Assembly: GCF_001426375.1 (NCBI RefSeq)
Contig: NZ_LMEO01000034.1
Location: forward strand, 32,031 to 96,030
Direction of reading: 5' to 3'
DNA length: 64,000 bases
DNA from: Paenibacillus sp. Root444D2
GTDB lineage: Bacteria; Bacillota; Bacilli; Paenibacillales; NBRC-103111
Below are positions 16,607 through 23,585 of the stretch, in pieces (within the stretch, counting starts at the first letter, position 1; each line of letters opens with the position of its first letter). The notes below the pieces were generated by a model. The model had not been told where the DNA came from. It was given only the letters and a program-made list of their open reading frames with translations, and searched no databases. The position numbers and the translations under genes were made by a program.

Positions 16607-19600
16607 TTATTTCATTATTTCCTTCTGGTTGGGGAATATACCTGACCGCTGTGGGTGAAGGAGAATCAATTTTTCGTAAGTTTCTGTTGTCAACGCGCTG
16701 ATTTGCTCCCAGTGAAAGGTCTCGCTGACTTTGCTCAAAGCAGCCGCAGCGAGTTCGTTTGCGTCATCAGGCTTTTCTAAAAATTGGGCAATCTGAAAAG
16801 CTAGTGCATTTGCATCCCCCGGGGGCACTTTGCAGCCGTTAATGCCATGATCGACAATCTCAGCAAGACCTCCCGTATCCGATGCGATGAGTGGCGTACC
16901 GCTTGCCATTGCTTCCAAGGCTACAAGACCAAATGGCTCATAGAGGCTTGGAATTACACAAAGCTCCGCGGATAACAAAAGCTGACTTTTGTCGGCCTCA
17001 TCTAGAAATCCTGTAAAGCTGACCCGGTCACTTAACGGAGCGGCCAGTCTCTCTAATCCTTCAAGCTCAGGTCCTGTACCCGCGATAATCAGCTTAGCTT
17101 CAGGGTAACGTTTGAGTACAAGCCGCATGGCAGATATGAGGATATGCACGCCTTTTTCATAAACAAGCCTCCCAAGGAAAGCGATAATTCGATTCTGCTC
17201 TTCACCGCTAAAAAGAGCATTAGAAAGAAGCGGATTAACAGTCTCAAGGGAAACAGGAGTTGCGCGAAAAGGAATAACACCATTAGGTATATGAGTCGTT
17301 TTATGGATAGGTACATGAAATAGGCGAATGACTTCTTCCTGCATATATAGGCTGCAGACAACGAGCTGATCGGCTTCGTCGGCTAACTTATTTTCTAAGG
17401 CATGGATCCGTTGCTGCACCGGGGTATCCAGCTTCCCTTCATTTCGGCCATACTCGGTGGCATGGATCGTTGCAAGGAGCGGGAGATGAAGCGCATTTTT
17501 GGATTCTTTGGCAGCGTAAAAGACAAGCCAATCGTGAGCATGAATGAGATCAAATTGCATGCCTTGCAAAGTTAAGCGGTGGATAGCATCGGTGAAAGCC
17601 ATATTCATTTGAAATACCCAATCCAGAAAGTGAATGGCTCCAGTGGACTGGAGAACTTCTACACGATGAATATGCACCCCATCAGACCGCTCATAGGGAA
17701 GACAATCGGGTGCAAGGCACGTAATGACATGAACTTCATGGCCGAAGGCAGCAAGATGCTTAGATAAGTCGCAAACAGCTCTCGCGAGACCACCGATGAC
17801 ACGCGGCGGATATTCCCATGCGAGCATAAGAATACGCAGAGGTGTGGACTTGGCATTGGATGAGAGTTTTAATGAAGTACTATTCAAAGAGCTGTTCAAA
17901 GAGCTATTCAAACTTATGGAAGTGCTAGTTTGGAAAAGATGGTAATGGAGCTCCGGCAGAAAAGGGGACCTCCGTTCTAAGGGAATCACAAATTCGGATA
18001 GCTCTTTGTCTGAGGCTGCTGTTTCTAGCCCGTTAAGTAATTTATGGAAATGGGATAAATGCGTTTCTATGCGGTTAGCCGCATAGGTGGTTACCGTTTC
18101 CGCATCTAGGATGAATGTCCAGTCGCTGCTTTGCGCGAGCATAAGCTCTCTCGCGGCTTGATCCAGTGCGCGCTGCTGCATCTTCGTGAGCAGCTCGGGG
18201 TTCGGGTGCTTTTGCGCAGCAAGCACCATACGATCCTCCGCCGCGTGCAGCAGCGGATGTACCCACTGGCTGCGCGGCTGCAGCCAGACCTCGGCGTAGC
18301 CGCCTCGGCCCCAGCTCGACACGGGAAGCACAGCTTCCGTGGTCGGCGCATGGGCGGCGGCGTAGCCGCCTAACGTAGTCGTGTCCACGACTACGCCCTC
18401 TAGGCTGCGCGCGGCAGCGAGCCCGCGCAGCACAGCCTCAAGCCACTGGTGGCCTTCGTACCACCAGTGCCCGAACAGCTCGGCATCGTATGGACATACG
18501 ATGACCGGCGGTTCCGCCGGCCGCGCTTCGCGGTCGCCGGCGGCCAAAGCTAACGCCTCGCGCTCCTCAGCGAGGCGGCGAAGCTGCGCCACCCGGCTGG
18601 CGACGAAATGCTCAGCATCCTGCTGAGCTTTCTGAGCGGCCCGCGCCGGGTGGTAGGGCGCTTTGGCGTCACCTGAGGCTGCGCCGGTGACGCTGTAGTA
18701 CTTGAAGCCCGTGTGTATGCGTGCGCCGTCCGGCAGCACATAGGGCTTCAAGTACTCCCACTCGGCCCCGCCGTCTTGGCCGAGGTCGTAGCCGATATCG
18801 CGATAATACTCGCGATAATTGGCATCGCTCGGGTACCCGACTTCGGCGCTCCATACCTGGGCGCCGGCTTCGAGGTCCCGAGCAAAGGCGCAGGCGCCGC
18901 TCTGCGTGCGCAGCGGTGTCCCCGCCGCGTCCTTCGCTTTCGTGGTGCCCTCAACTACCGGGCCCCTCGTTATGGTCACGTCCTCCTGCGGCGTTATCAC
19001 AGCCTGCGCATGCGCATGGGCGTCCGCTACGAAGTAGCGAAGACCAAGTGCCTGCAGGTGGGGCTCCAACGCAGGCGTATAGCCGCACTCCGGCAGCCAG
19101 ATACCAGCCGGAGCGGACCCAAAATGCCGCCGGAATTCCGTTACGGCGGCTTCGAGCTGCGCGCGCAACGCGGCGTCGTTCTTGACTAGCGGCAAGAACG
19201 CATGCGTCGCGGCGCACGTGATTAATTCTAAGCAGCCAGTGCTTCTTAGGCTGCGGAACTTACCAATCAGATCGCCCCGAAGGCGATCGTACAAAGCCAT
19301 AAGCCGATGATACTGGTCGGCATAGAGCTTTGCCGTAGGACCGAAGTCGGGATGGCCCCATAGACGAATAACTTCACGCTGAGCCAGTTCGCACAACGAG
19401 GTCAGATGCTTGCGAAGCCTCATCTTTAAACGTGAATCCTCGAGCATGGCAAGCAGCGTAGGGGACAAAGACAAAGTGAGATGGAAAGGCACTTCATCTT
19501 CAAGAAGCCGGTCCATCATTTCGATCAAAGGAAGATAGCTATCGACAACGGCTTCGAAGAACCATCGCTCTTCTAGGGTGATGCTCTCCTCTTCATGTCG

Positions 19601-19690
19601 AACATAGGGGATGTGGGCATGTAAAAGCAAGGCAACGAAACCTTGTACATTAGAGCTGGTGCTCACGTTGGCATTTAGGTTTGTGCTCAA
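16607..19690 (-). CDS. Fusion: GH57 (1,4-alpha-glucan branching type) + GT4 glycosyltransferase, copy 1
   Basis: The 1027-residue protein joins two enzymes. Residues 1-560 are a GH57/DUF1957 alpha-glucan branching domain with motif 1 LLHAHIPYVRH, the nucleophile E201 in GIWLPECGY and the acid D402 in CPYDAELFGHWWYEG. Residues 620-1010 are a GT-B glycosyltransferase of the GT4 type with the glycine loop MLAWEYPPRVIGGLARAV and the EX7E motif in YEPFGLVALEAMASG. The combination implies one polypeptide that extends and branches an alpha-glucan. Translation starts at a TTG overlapping the TGA of the DUF4912 gene. The DNA for residues 160-520 is strikingly GC-rich compared with both flanks, and the protein there is Ala-rich with short insertions absent from copy 2. 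A short NSSLNSSLNS repeat forms the inter-domain linker. Confidence 0.9.
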   Translation of the reverse strand: MSTNLNANVSTSSNVQGFVALLLHAHIPYVRHEEESITLEERWFFEAVVDSYLPLIEMMDRLLEDEVPFHLTLSLSPTLLAMLEDSRLKMRLRKHLTSLCELAQREVIRLWGHPDFGPTAKLYADQYHRLMALYDRLRGDLIGKFRSLRSTGCLELITCAATHAFLPLVKNDAALRAQLEAAVTEFRRHFGSAPAGIWLPECGYTPALEPHLQALGLRYFVADAHAHAQAVITPQEDVTITRGPVVEGTTKAKDAAGTPLRTQSGACAFARDLEAGAQVWSAEVGYPSDANYREYYRDIGYDLGQDGGAEWEYLKPYVLPDGARIHTGFKYYSVTGAASGDAKAPYHPARAAQKAQQDAEHFVASRVAQLRRLAEEREALALAAGDREARPAEPPVIVCPYDAELFGHWWYEGHQWLEAVLRGLAAARSLEGVVVDTTTLGGYAAAHAPTTEAVLPVSSWGRGGYAEVWLQPRSQWVHPLLHAAEDRMVLAAQKHPNPELLTKMQQRALDQAARELMLAQSSDWTFILDAETVTTYAANRIETHLSHFHKLLNGLETAASDKELSEFVIPLERRSPFLPELHYHLFQTSTSISLNSSLNSSLNSTSLKLSSNAKSTPLRILMLAWEYPPRVIGGLARAVCDLSKHLAAFGHEVHVITCLAPDCLPYERSDGVHIHRVEVLQSTGAIHFLDWVFQMNMAFTDAIHRLTLQGMQFDLIHAHDWLVFYAAKESKNALHLPLLATIHATEYGRNEGKLDTPVQQRIHALENKLADEADQLVVCSLYMQEEVIRLFHVPIHKTTHIPNGVIPFRATPVSLETVNPLLSNALFSGEEQNRIIAFLGRLVYEKGVHILISAMRLVLKRYPEAKLIIAGTGPELEGLERLAAPLSDRVSFTGFLDEADKSQLLLSAELCVIPSLYEPFGLVALEAMASGTPLIASDTGGLAEIVDHGINGCKVPPGDANALAFQIAQFLEKPDDANELAAAALSKVSETFHWEQISALTTETYEKLILLHPQRSGIFPNQKEIMK

Positions 19691-20244
19691 TCAGTATCGC
19701 CTCCAGATTCCGTATCTGCTGAGTATGCGGTCTTCGGTGAATACACCGAATAGGCAGAGAAATGCTCATTAGCTTCAGGCGTCAGTAGCTGAAAGGAAAC
19801 GGCAATAGGCCGGTACGTATCTAGTTGATCATTCGTTATTTGGTGATAAGGAATATCTTGATTCGTTTCTATAGGGGGAGTCTGAATCGTATTGGAACGC
19901 AGAAGCGGGAGAAACTGCCCCTGTTCATTCACAATGCCAAGATCCGCAAAGTAAATTTGGCCTGGGTGGAACCCGCTCAGAAAGCATGATTCTCCTGAGG
20001 GGAGATGAAGTTCTGAGACGCTGTCAGCTTGGTAGCTATCTATAGGTAGATTGGTTGCATGATAAAATCGCAAAGTAGGCTGAAGCTCTTTCCAGTCTTT
20101 ATCGAAATGTTCCTGTACCATGTTCTTTTTTCGGACAGAGAGCTGCCAGTAGGCAAAAAGAACAGTCGGAGACTGGATTAGTAAGTGAAAGGTATCCCGA
20201 TCTATAGGATCAACAGAGAGAGCTTGGGTAGGTATCGGACTCAC
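19687..20244 (-). CDS. DUF4912 domain protein, copy 1
   Basis: The 185-residue protein of unknown function belongs to the DUF4912 family, members of which often lie beside GH57 genes. Visible hallmarks are LLIQSPTVLFAYWQLS near the start and YFADLGIVNEQGQFLPLLRSN in the second half, which predict a small beta-rich domain. It may bind glucan or regulate the adjacent enzyme, but nothing in the sequence proves this. Its TGA overlaps the TTG start of the GH57-GT4 gene by four bases, so the two proteins are translationally coupled and probably work together. The start is GTG with AAAAGG directly in front. The second copy of the same gene pair is at 26427-26933. Confidence 0.85.
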   Translation of the reverse strand: MSPIPTQALSVDPIDRDTFHLLIQSPTVLFAYWQLSVRKKNMVQEHFDKDWKELQPTLRFYHATNLPIDSYQADSVSELHLPSGESCFLSGFHPGQIYFADLGIVNEQGQFLPLLRSNTIQTPPIETNQDIPYHQITNDQLDTYRPIAVSFQLLTPEANEHFSAYSVYSPKTAYSADTESGGDTD

Positions 20245-20320
20245 CTTTTCTCAGGGTAGTTAGTGAAAATAAGCTGCAAAGATCTTGAGCAACATTGTAG
20301 CATATGCACTATACAAACGA

Positions 20321-20353
20321 AAAATCTCCACCCTTATGTAAAAGGGGGAGATC
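20321..20353 (-). terminator. Rho-independent terminator after the small KTSC-like gene
   Basis: On the minus strand GATCTCCCCCTTTT, a short loop and AAGGGTGGAGAT are followed by a T run. It would split the glucan cluster into two transcripts, ahead of the DUF4912 copy 1 gene. Confidence 0.75.
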
Positions 20354-20366
20354 ACATGTATATCCT

Positions 20367-20585
20367 TTACTTGGTTGGATTTTGCCCTTCCATGTACCGG
20401 TTTTCCGTAAGTCTCATTAAGGAATCGTACCGATTCACCGAAGAAAATATCAAAAGGTATTCATCCTGTTTGACATTGGTATACGATGCTTTGAAACCGG
20501 TATGATATTGCACGGTCATACTTGAGGATTGATCGTCATACTGCACAAAAGCGATCTGTCTAGAAACGCTTGGAATCATATTCAC
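20367..20585 (-). CDS. Small KTSC-domain-like protein
   Basis: The 72-residue protein reads VNMIPSVSRQIAFVQYDDQS at its start and SYTNVKQDEYLLIFSSVNRY later, which resembles the short beta-rich KTSC domain (Pfam PF13619) found alone or near nucleic-acid and phage proteins. The start at GTG 20585 is chosen because AAGGGGAG lies six bases upstream; the longer frame to 20621 lacks a site. It lies between the nucleotidyltransferase and DUF4912 genes on the same strand and has its own terminator. Family assignment is tentative and no function is known. Confidence 0.6.
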   Translation of the reverse strand: MNMIPSVSRQIAFVQYDDQSSSMTVQYHTGFKASYTNVKQDEYLLIFSSVNRYDSLMRLTENRYMEGQNPTK

Positions 20586-20651
20586 GCCGCTCTCCCCTTC
20601 ATCATAAGACTTCGGAACCACGTATCGGATATATCTATACTATAATTATGC

Positions 20652-23060
20652 TTACACAAGTGCGTTTAGAATGTGTCCACGGTAGGAATGGACAAGTTGC
20701 TCAGCAAGCTCAGGATCCGCCGATTGGGCTACGAGCTGAAAGACAGGATCATCGGCATCAGGCAGCAGCAGGACAGACCCATTCTCATGGTAAAACTTAA
20801 TGCCATCGATTAGATCAACGGGTACATCTTTCGTCCGCTCCATCATGCTCCGCATAACCTCTCCTTTGGAATCCCAAGGACAATCGACACGTTCACGTAG
20901 AAGATGAAAGCTAGGAAACAAGGAGAGCAGATCCGAGAGCGGAATGCCGGTTCTTTCCAAATGGAGAATCACCAGTCCAATGGCAAAGAGAGAATCGAAC
21001 AAGGGATGTATCCTCGCTTCTTGTGTAGCTTCCATGATGGCCCGTGACCATTCCTTCGTACGAACGATCTTCCCGCCAAGTCCCTCCGCCATGCTTTCTA
21101 GAAGCTGGGGGGCACTGACGGGAGCACCAATGGTTGCTCCTGGACGGCTGTGCAGGTAACAAAGATAGAGGAAAACGGTTTGTAAATCGCTGTCTACAAG
21201 CTCACCTTTTTCTGTTATTAACTGTATGGTTCGTCCATCATCGTGAACACGTAAACCGAGACTTGCGCCAGATAGCGGAATAAAGACGTGAAGCGGATCC
21301 TGCATACTTGTAGAAGTAACATGGATAGCTTCAAGCCCCAGTTTTTCGAAAAATGGAACCATGAAAGGCTGCAGCCAAGAACTCGCTTCAATGACGATGC
21401 GAAGAGGGGATACAAACGGATGATCGCGTTCATATGCGATTTCTTGGGCCAAAGCATTTATATAAGTTTGTAACCAGTGCACTTCTTCTTTGTAACTGCC
21501 AATCTGCTTCATAGTGGCCCGTCCATAATCTTCTTGCCAAAAGCTGTTTTCCACTTTACGCTCTGCTGATTTCGGAATAGGCATTCCTTCAGCGTCCAAA
21601 CAGAGTAGGCTGCATACATCGTTTTCTTTGCCGGACCACTCGAGGTGAATTCCCCCAGCAGCACCTAAATGACGAATAGCAAAGGTAGACGCAGGTGCAA
21701 AGCAATCCCCTAAATCAATAACATGCGTACCTACAGATTGTAGGCTCGCTGTAAGTGTACGCTTTAATAAACGAGTGAACGTATGGGGAGCACAGCTTAC
21801 CATGAGCGTTTTGCCGGGGGCTAAGGTTGCTCCATAGGCTGTGGCGAATTTAGCGACTAATTCCGGTGTTAAATCTAGATTAGGAATACCACTTACACCG
21901 CTTGTCTTGAATAGCGTTTTGGTTGCATGATCTCCCCAAATATAGGAGGTATGAAGTAGGGTCTTATCACGAATTTGTTTATGGGGCCAAATTTTCACGT
22001 TGGGTTCAATGCGGCTTTTCGCGCCGATGACCACATGGTTGCCAACAACAGAACCATCCCCCAAATAGGAGGCTTCTTTACAAATAATCCGACTAGTCAG
22101 TGTGGAACCGGCCAATTCGTTGTGCTCAGCAATATGGTTATGATCCCACAGCACGCTTCGCGTTAATTTGCTCCCTTTGGAGAGTCGATTATTTTGCCCG
22201 ATGATGCAGTATTCACCGATCTCTACTTCATCTTCCAGCCTGCTCCCTTTCCCAATGAAAGCTGGTCCGATCACACGTGCGGTAGCGCTGGTTTCAACAT
22301 CATCTGCGATGTAGACACCGGGGCGGATCTGTGTTCCGTGAATGTCGAGCTTCACTTTCCCATCGAGCATGTCAAACTGGGTTTGACGATACTGCTGCAG
22401 GTTGCCGATATCCGTCCAATATCCAGAGCTGATATAACCATAGAGCCCTTTGTTTTCTTCGAGCAAGGCAGGGAAAAGCTGCTGGCTGAAATCAAATTCT
22501 TGCCCCAGCGGTATGCGTTCTAGCAGCTCGGGCTCCAAAATATAAATACCTGTATTTACCGTGTCACTGAAAACTTCACCCCAGCTTGGTTTTTCCAGAA
22601 AACGAGTAATTTGTCCTTCTTCATTCGTGATAACAACACCATATTCCAAAGGATGGCTGACACGAGTCAGGATTAACGTAGCTTTGGCTTGCTTTTCTTT
22701 ATGAAAAGCGAGTGCTTGCTTCAAATCGAAATCAGTTAATGCATCCCCGCTTATGACAATAAAAGTATCGTCAAGAAACTCGTGCGCATGCTTGACACTC
22801 CCAGCTGTACCTAGGGGACTTGTTTCTTCAAAATAATGGAGATTGACGCCAAAAGCTTGTCCGCTGCCAAAAAAGTTGCGTATCACTTCAGGTTTATATT
22901 GCATAGTAATTGCTATGTCCTGAATGCCGTGATTTTGGAGCAATTCAATGATATAGGCCATGCAGGGCCTACCGAGAAGAGGCACCATGGGCTTGGGGAG
23001 ATGACAAGTAAGGGGACGAAGTCGAGTTCCTTTGCCTCCGGCCATAATAACAGCCTTCAT
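20652..23060 (-). CDS. Fusion: sugar-1-phosphate nucleotidyltransferase + phosphomannomutase-like domain
   Basis: The 802-residue protein resembles mannose-1-phosphate guanylyltransferase/phosphomannomutase fusions. Residues 1-235 are a nucleotidyltransferase with MAGGKGTRLRPLT, the metal aspartate in VISGDALTD, and FLEKPSWGEVF. Residues 245-370 are a left-handed beta-helix with hexapeptide repeats. Residues 385-800 have the alpha-phosphohexomutase fold beginning TSGVSGIPN. The mutase's phosphoserine loop, normally TASHNP, is replaced by AGGIHLEWSGKEND, so the mutase half is probably inactive or altered. It could supply NDP-glucose or GDP-mannose to the neighbouring GT4 domains; the nucleotide and sugar are not determined. 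GGAGGT lies seven bases before the ATG. A six-copy tandem hairpin repeat fills the DNA directly upstream. Confidence 0.9.
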   Translation of the reverse strand: MKAVIMAGGKGTRLRPLTCHLPKPMVPLLGRPCMAYIIELLQNHGIQDIAITMQYKPEVIRNFFGSGQAFGVNLHYFEETSPLGTAGSVKHAHEFLDDTFIVISGDALTDFDLKQALAFHKEKQAKATLILTRVSHPLEYGVVITNEEGQITRFLEKPSWGEVFSDTVNTGIYILEPELLERIPLGQEFDFSQQLFPALLEENKGLYGYISSGYWTDIGNLQQYRQTQFDMLDGKVKLDIHGTQIRPGVYIADDVETSATARVIGPAFIGKGSRLEDEVEIGEYCIIGQNNRLSKGSKLTRSVLWDHNHIAEHNELAGSTLTSRIICKEASYLGDGSVVGNHVVIGAKSRIEPNVKIWPHKQIRDKTLLHTSYIWGDHATKTLFKTSGVSGIPNLDLTPELVAKFATAYGATLAPGKTLMVSCAPHTFTRLLKRTLTASLQSVGTHVIDLGDCFAPASTFAIRHLGAAGGIHLEWSGKENDVCSLLCLDAEGMPIPKSAERKVENSFWQEDYGRATMKQIGSYKEEVHWLQTYINALAQEIAYERDHPFVSPLRIVIEASSWLQPFMVPFFEKLGLEAIHVTSTSMQDPLHVFIPLSGASLGLRVHDDGRTIQLITEKGELVDSDLQTVFLYLCYLHSRPGATIGAPVSAPQLLESMAEGLGGKIVRTKEWSRAIMEATQEARIHPLFDSLFAIGLVILHLERTGIPLSDLLSLFPSFHLLRERVDCPWDSKGEVMRSMMERTKDVPVDLIDGIKFYHENGSVLLLPDADDPVFQLVAQSADPELAEQLVHSYRGHILNALV

Positions 23061-23072
23061 TGTGGTACCTCC

Positions 23073-23310
23073 TTAGAGTTTTGCTTTAGCAAAACTAGCA
23101 TCGTAAGCATTAACCTTAGAGTTTTCATAGAAAACTTGAATCGTAAGCATTAACCTTAGAGTTTTCGTAGAAAACTAGCATCGTGAGCATTAACCTTAGA
23201 GTTTTCGTAGAAAACTAGCATCGTAAGCATTAACTTTAGAGTTTTCGTAGAAAACTAGCATCGTAAGCATTAACTTTAGAGTTTTGCTTGAGCAAACTGG
23301 CATAGTAAGA
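23073..23310. repeat. Tandem 40-bp repeat, six copies, each with a hairpin
   Basis: Six head-to-tail units start at about 23075, 23118, 23158, 23198, 23238 and 23278. The unit is AGAGTTTTCGTAGAAAACTA followed by GCATCGTAAGCATTAACCTT. Each contains an inverted repeat (AGTTTTC and GAAAACT). The first and last units have a changed, longer hairpin (AGTTTTGCTTTAGCAAAACT in the first) that remains paired, which suggests selection on the structure. On the transcribed minus strand the array ends about 15 bases before the start codon of the nucleotidyltransferase gene. The 275 bp farther on (23311-23585) hold no gene; they contain a GGAACGTCGTTCC palindrome at about 23391. Confidence 0.9.
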
Positions 23311-23585
23311 TCGTTTTCCCGTAATTGTGTAGGCAAAGGGAACGTCAATCAGCTATTTGTGTGATTTCCCCCCAAATGCTGCACCTTGAGGAACGTCGTT
23401 CCGCTATTCCTTATAAATAGAGCTAATTTTCTCCAATTTGGGCTAAATAGCGAATCGTAGTTCCCTTAACGAAAGAAAAATGGGCATTTTTAAAGAAATA
23501 GCGTCCTCTAGTTCCCTCTCATTAATGAGTGGCAAAGGCTCAGCTTGTTGCTTTGACCTGAATGGCTGGTTAAAAGCAGCTAAGG

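Noticed and set aside
18713-19189. Several open frames opposite GH57-GT4 copy 1
   Set aside because: They are by-products of the GC-rich block, lack start signals and overlap a well-supported gene. The same applies to frames opposite pepA (35233-35883) and gcvPA (54358-55170).
23073-23310. CRISPR array
   Set aside because: The 40-bp units are contiguous with no unique spacers and no cas genes are near. The 66-bp and 19-bp arrays fail for the same reason.
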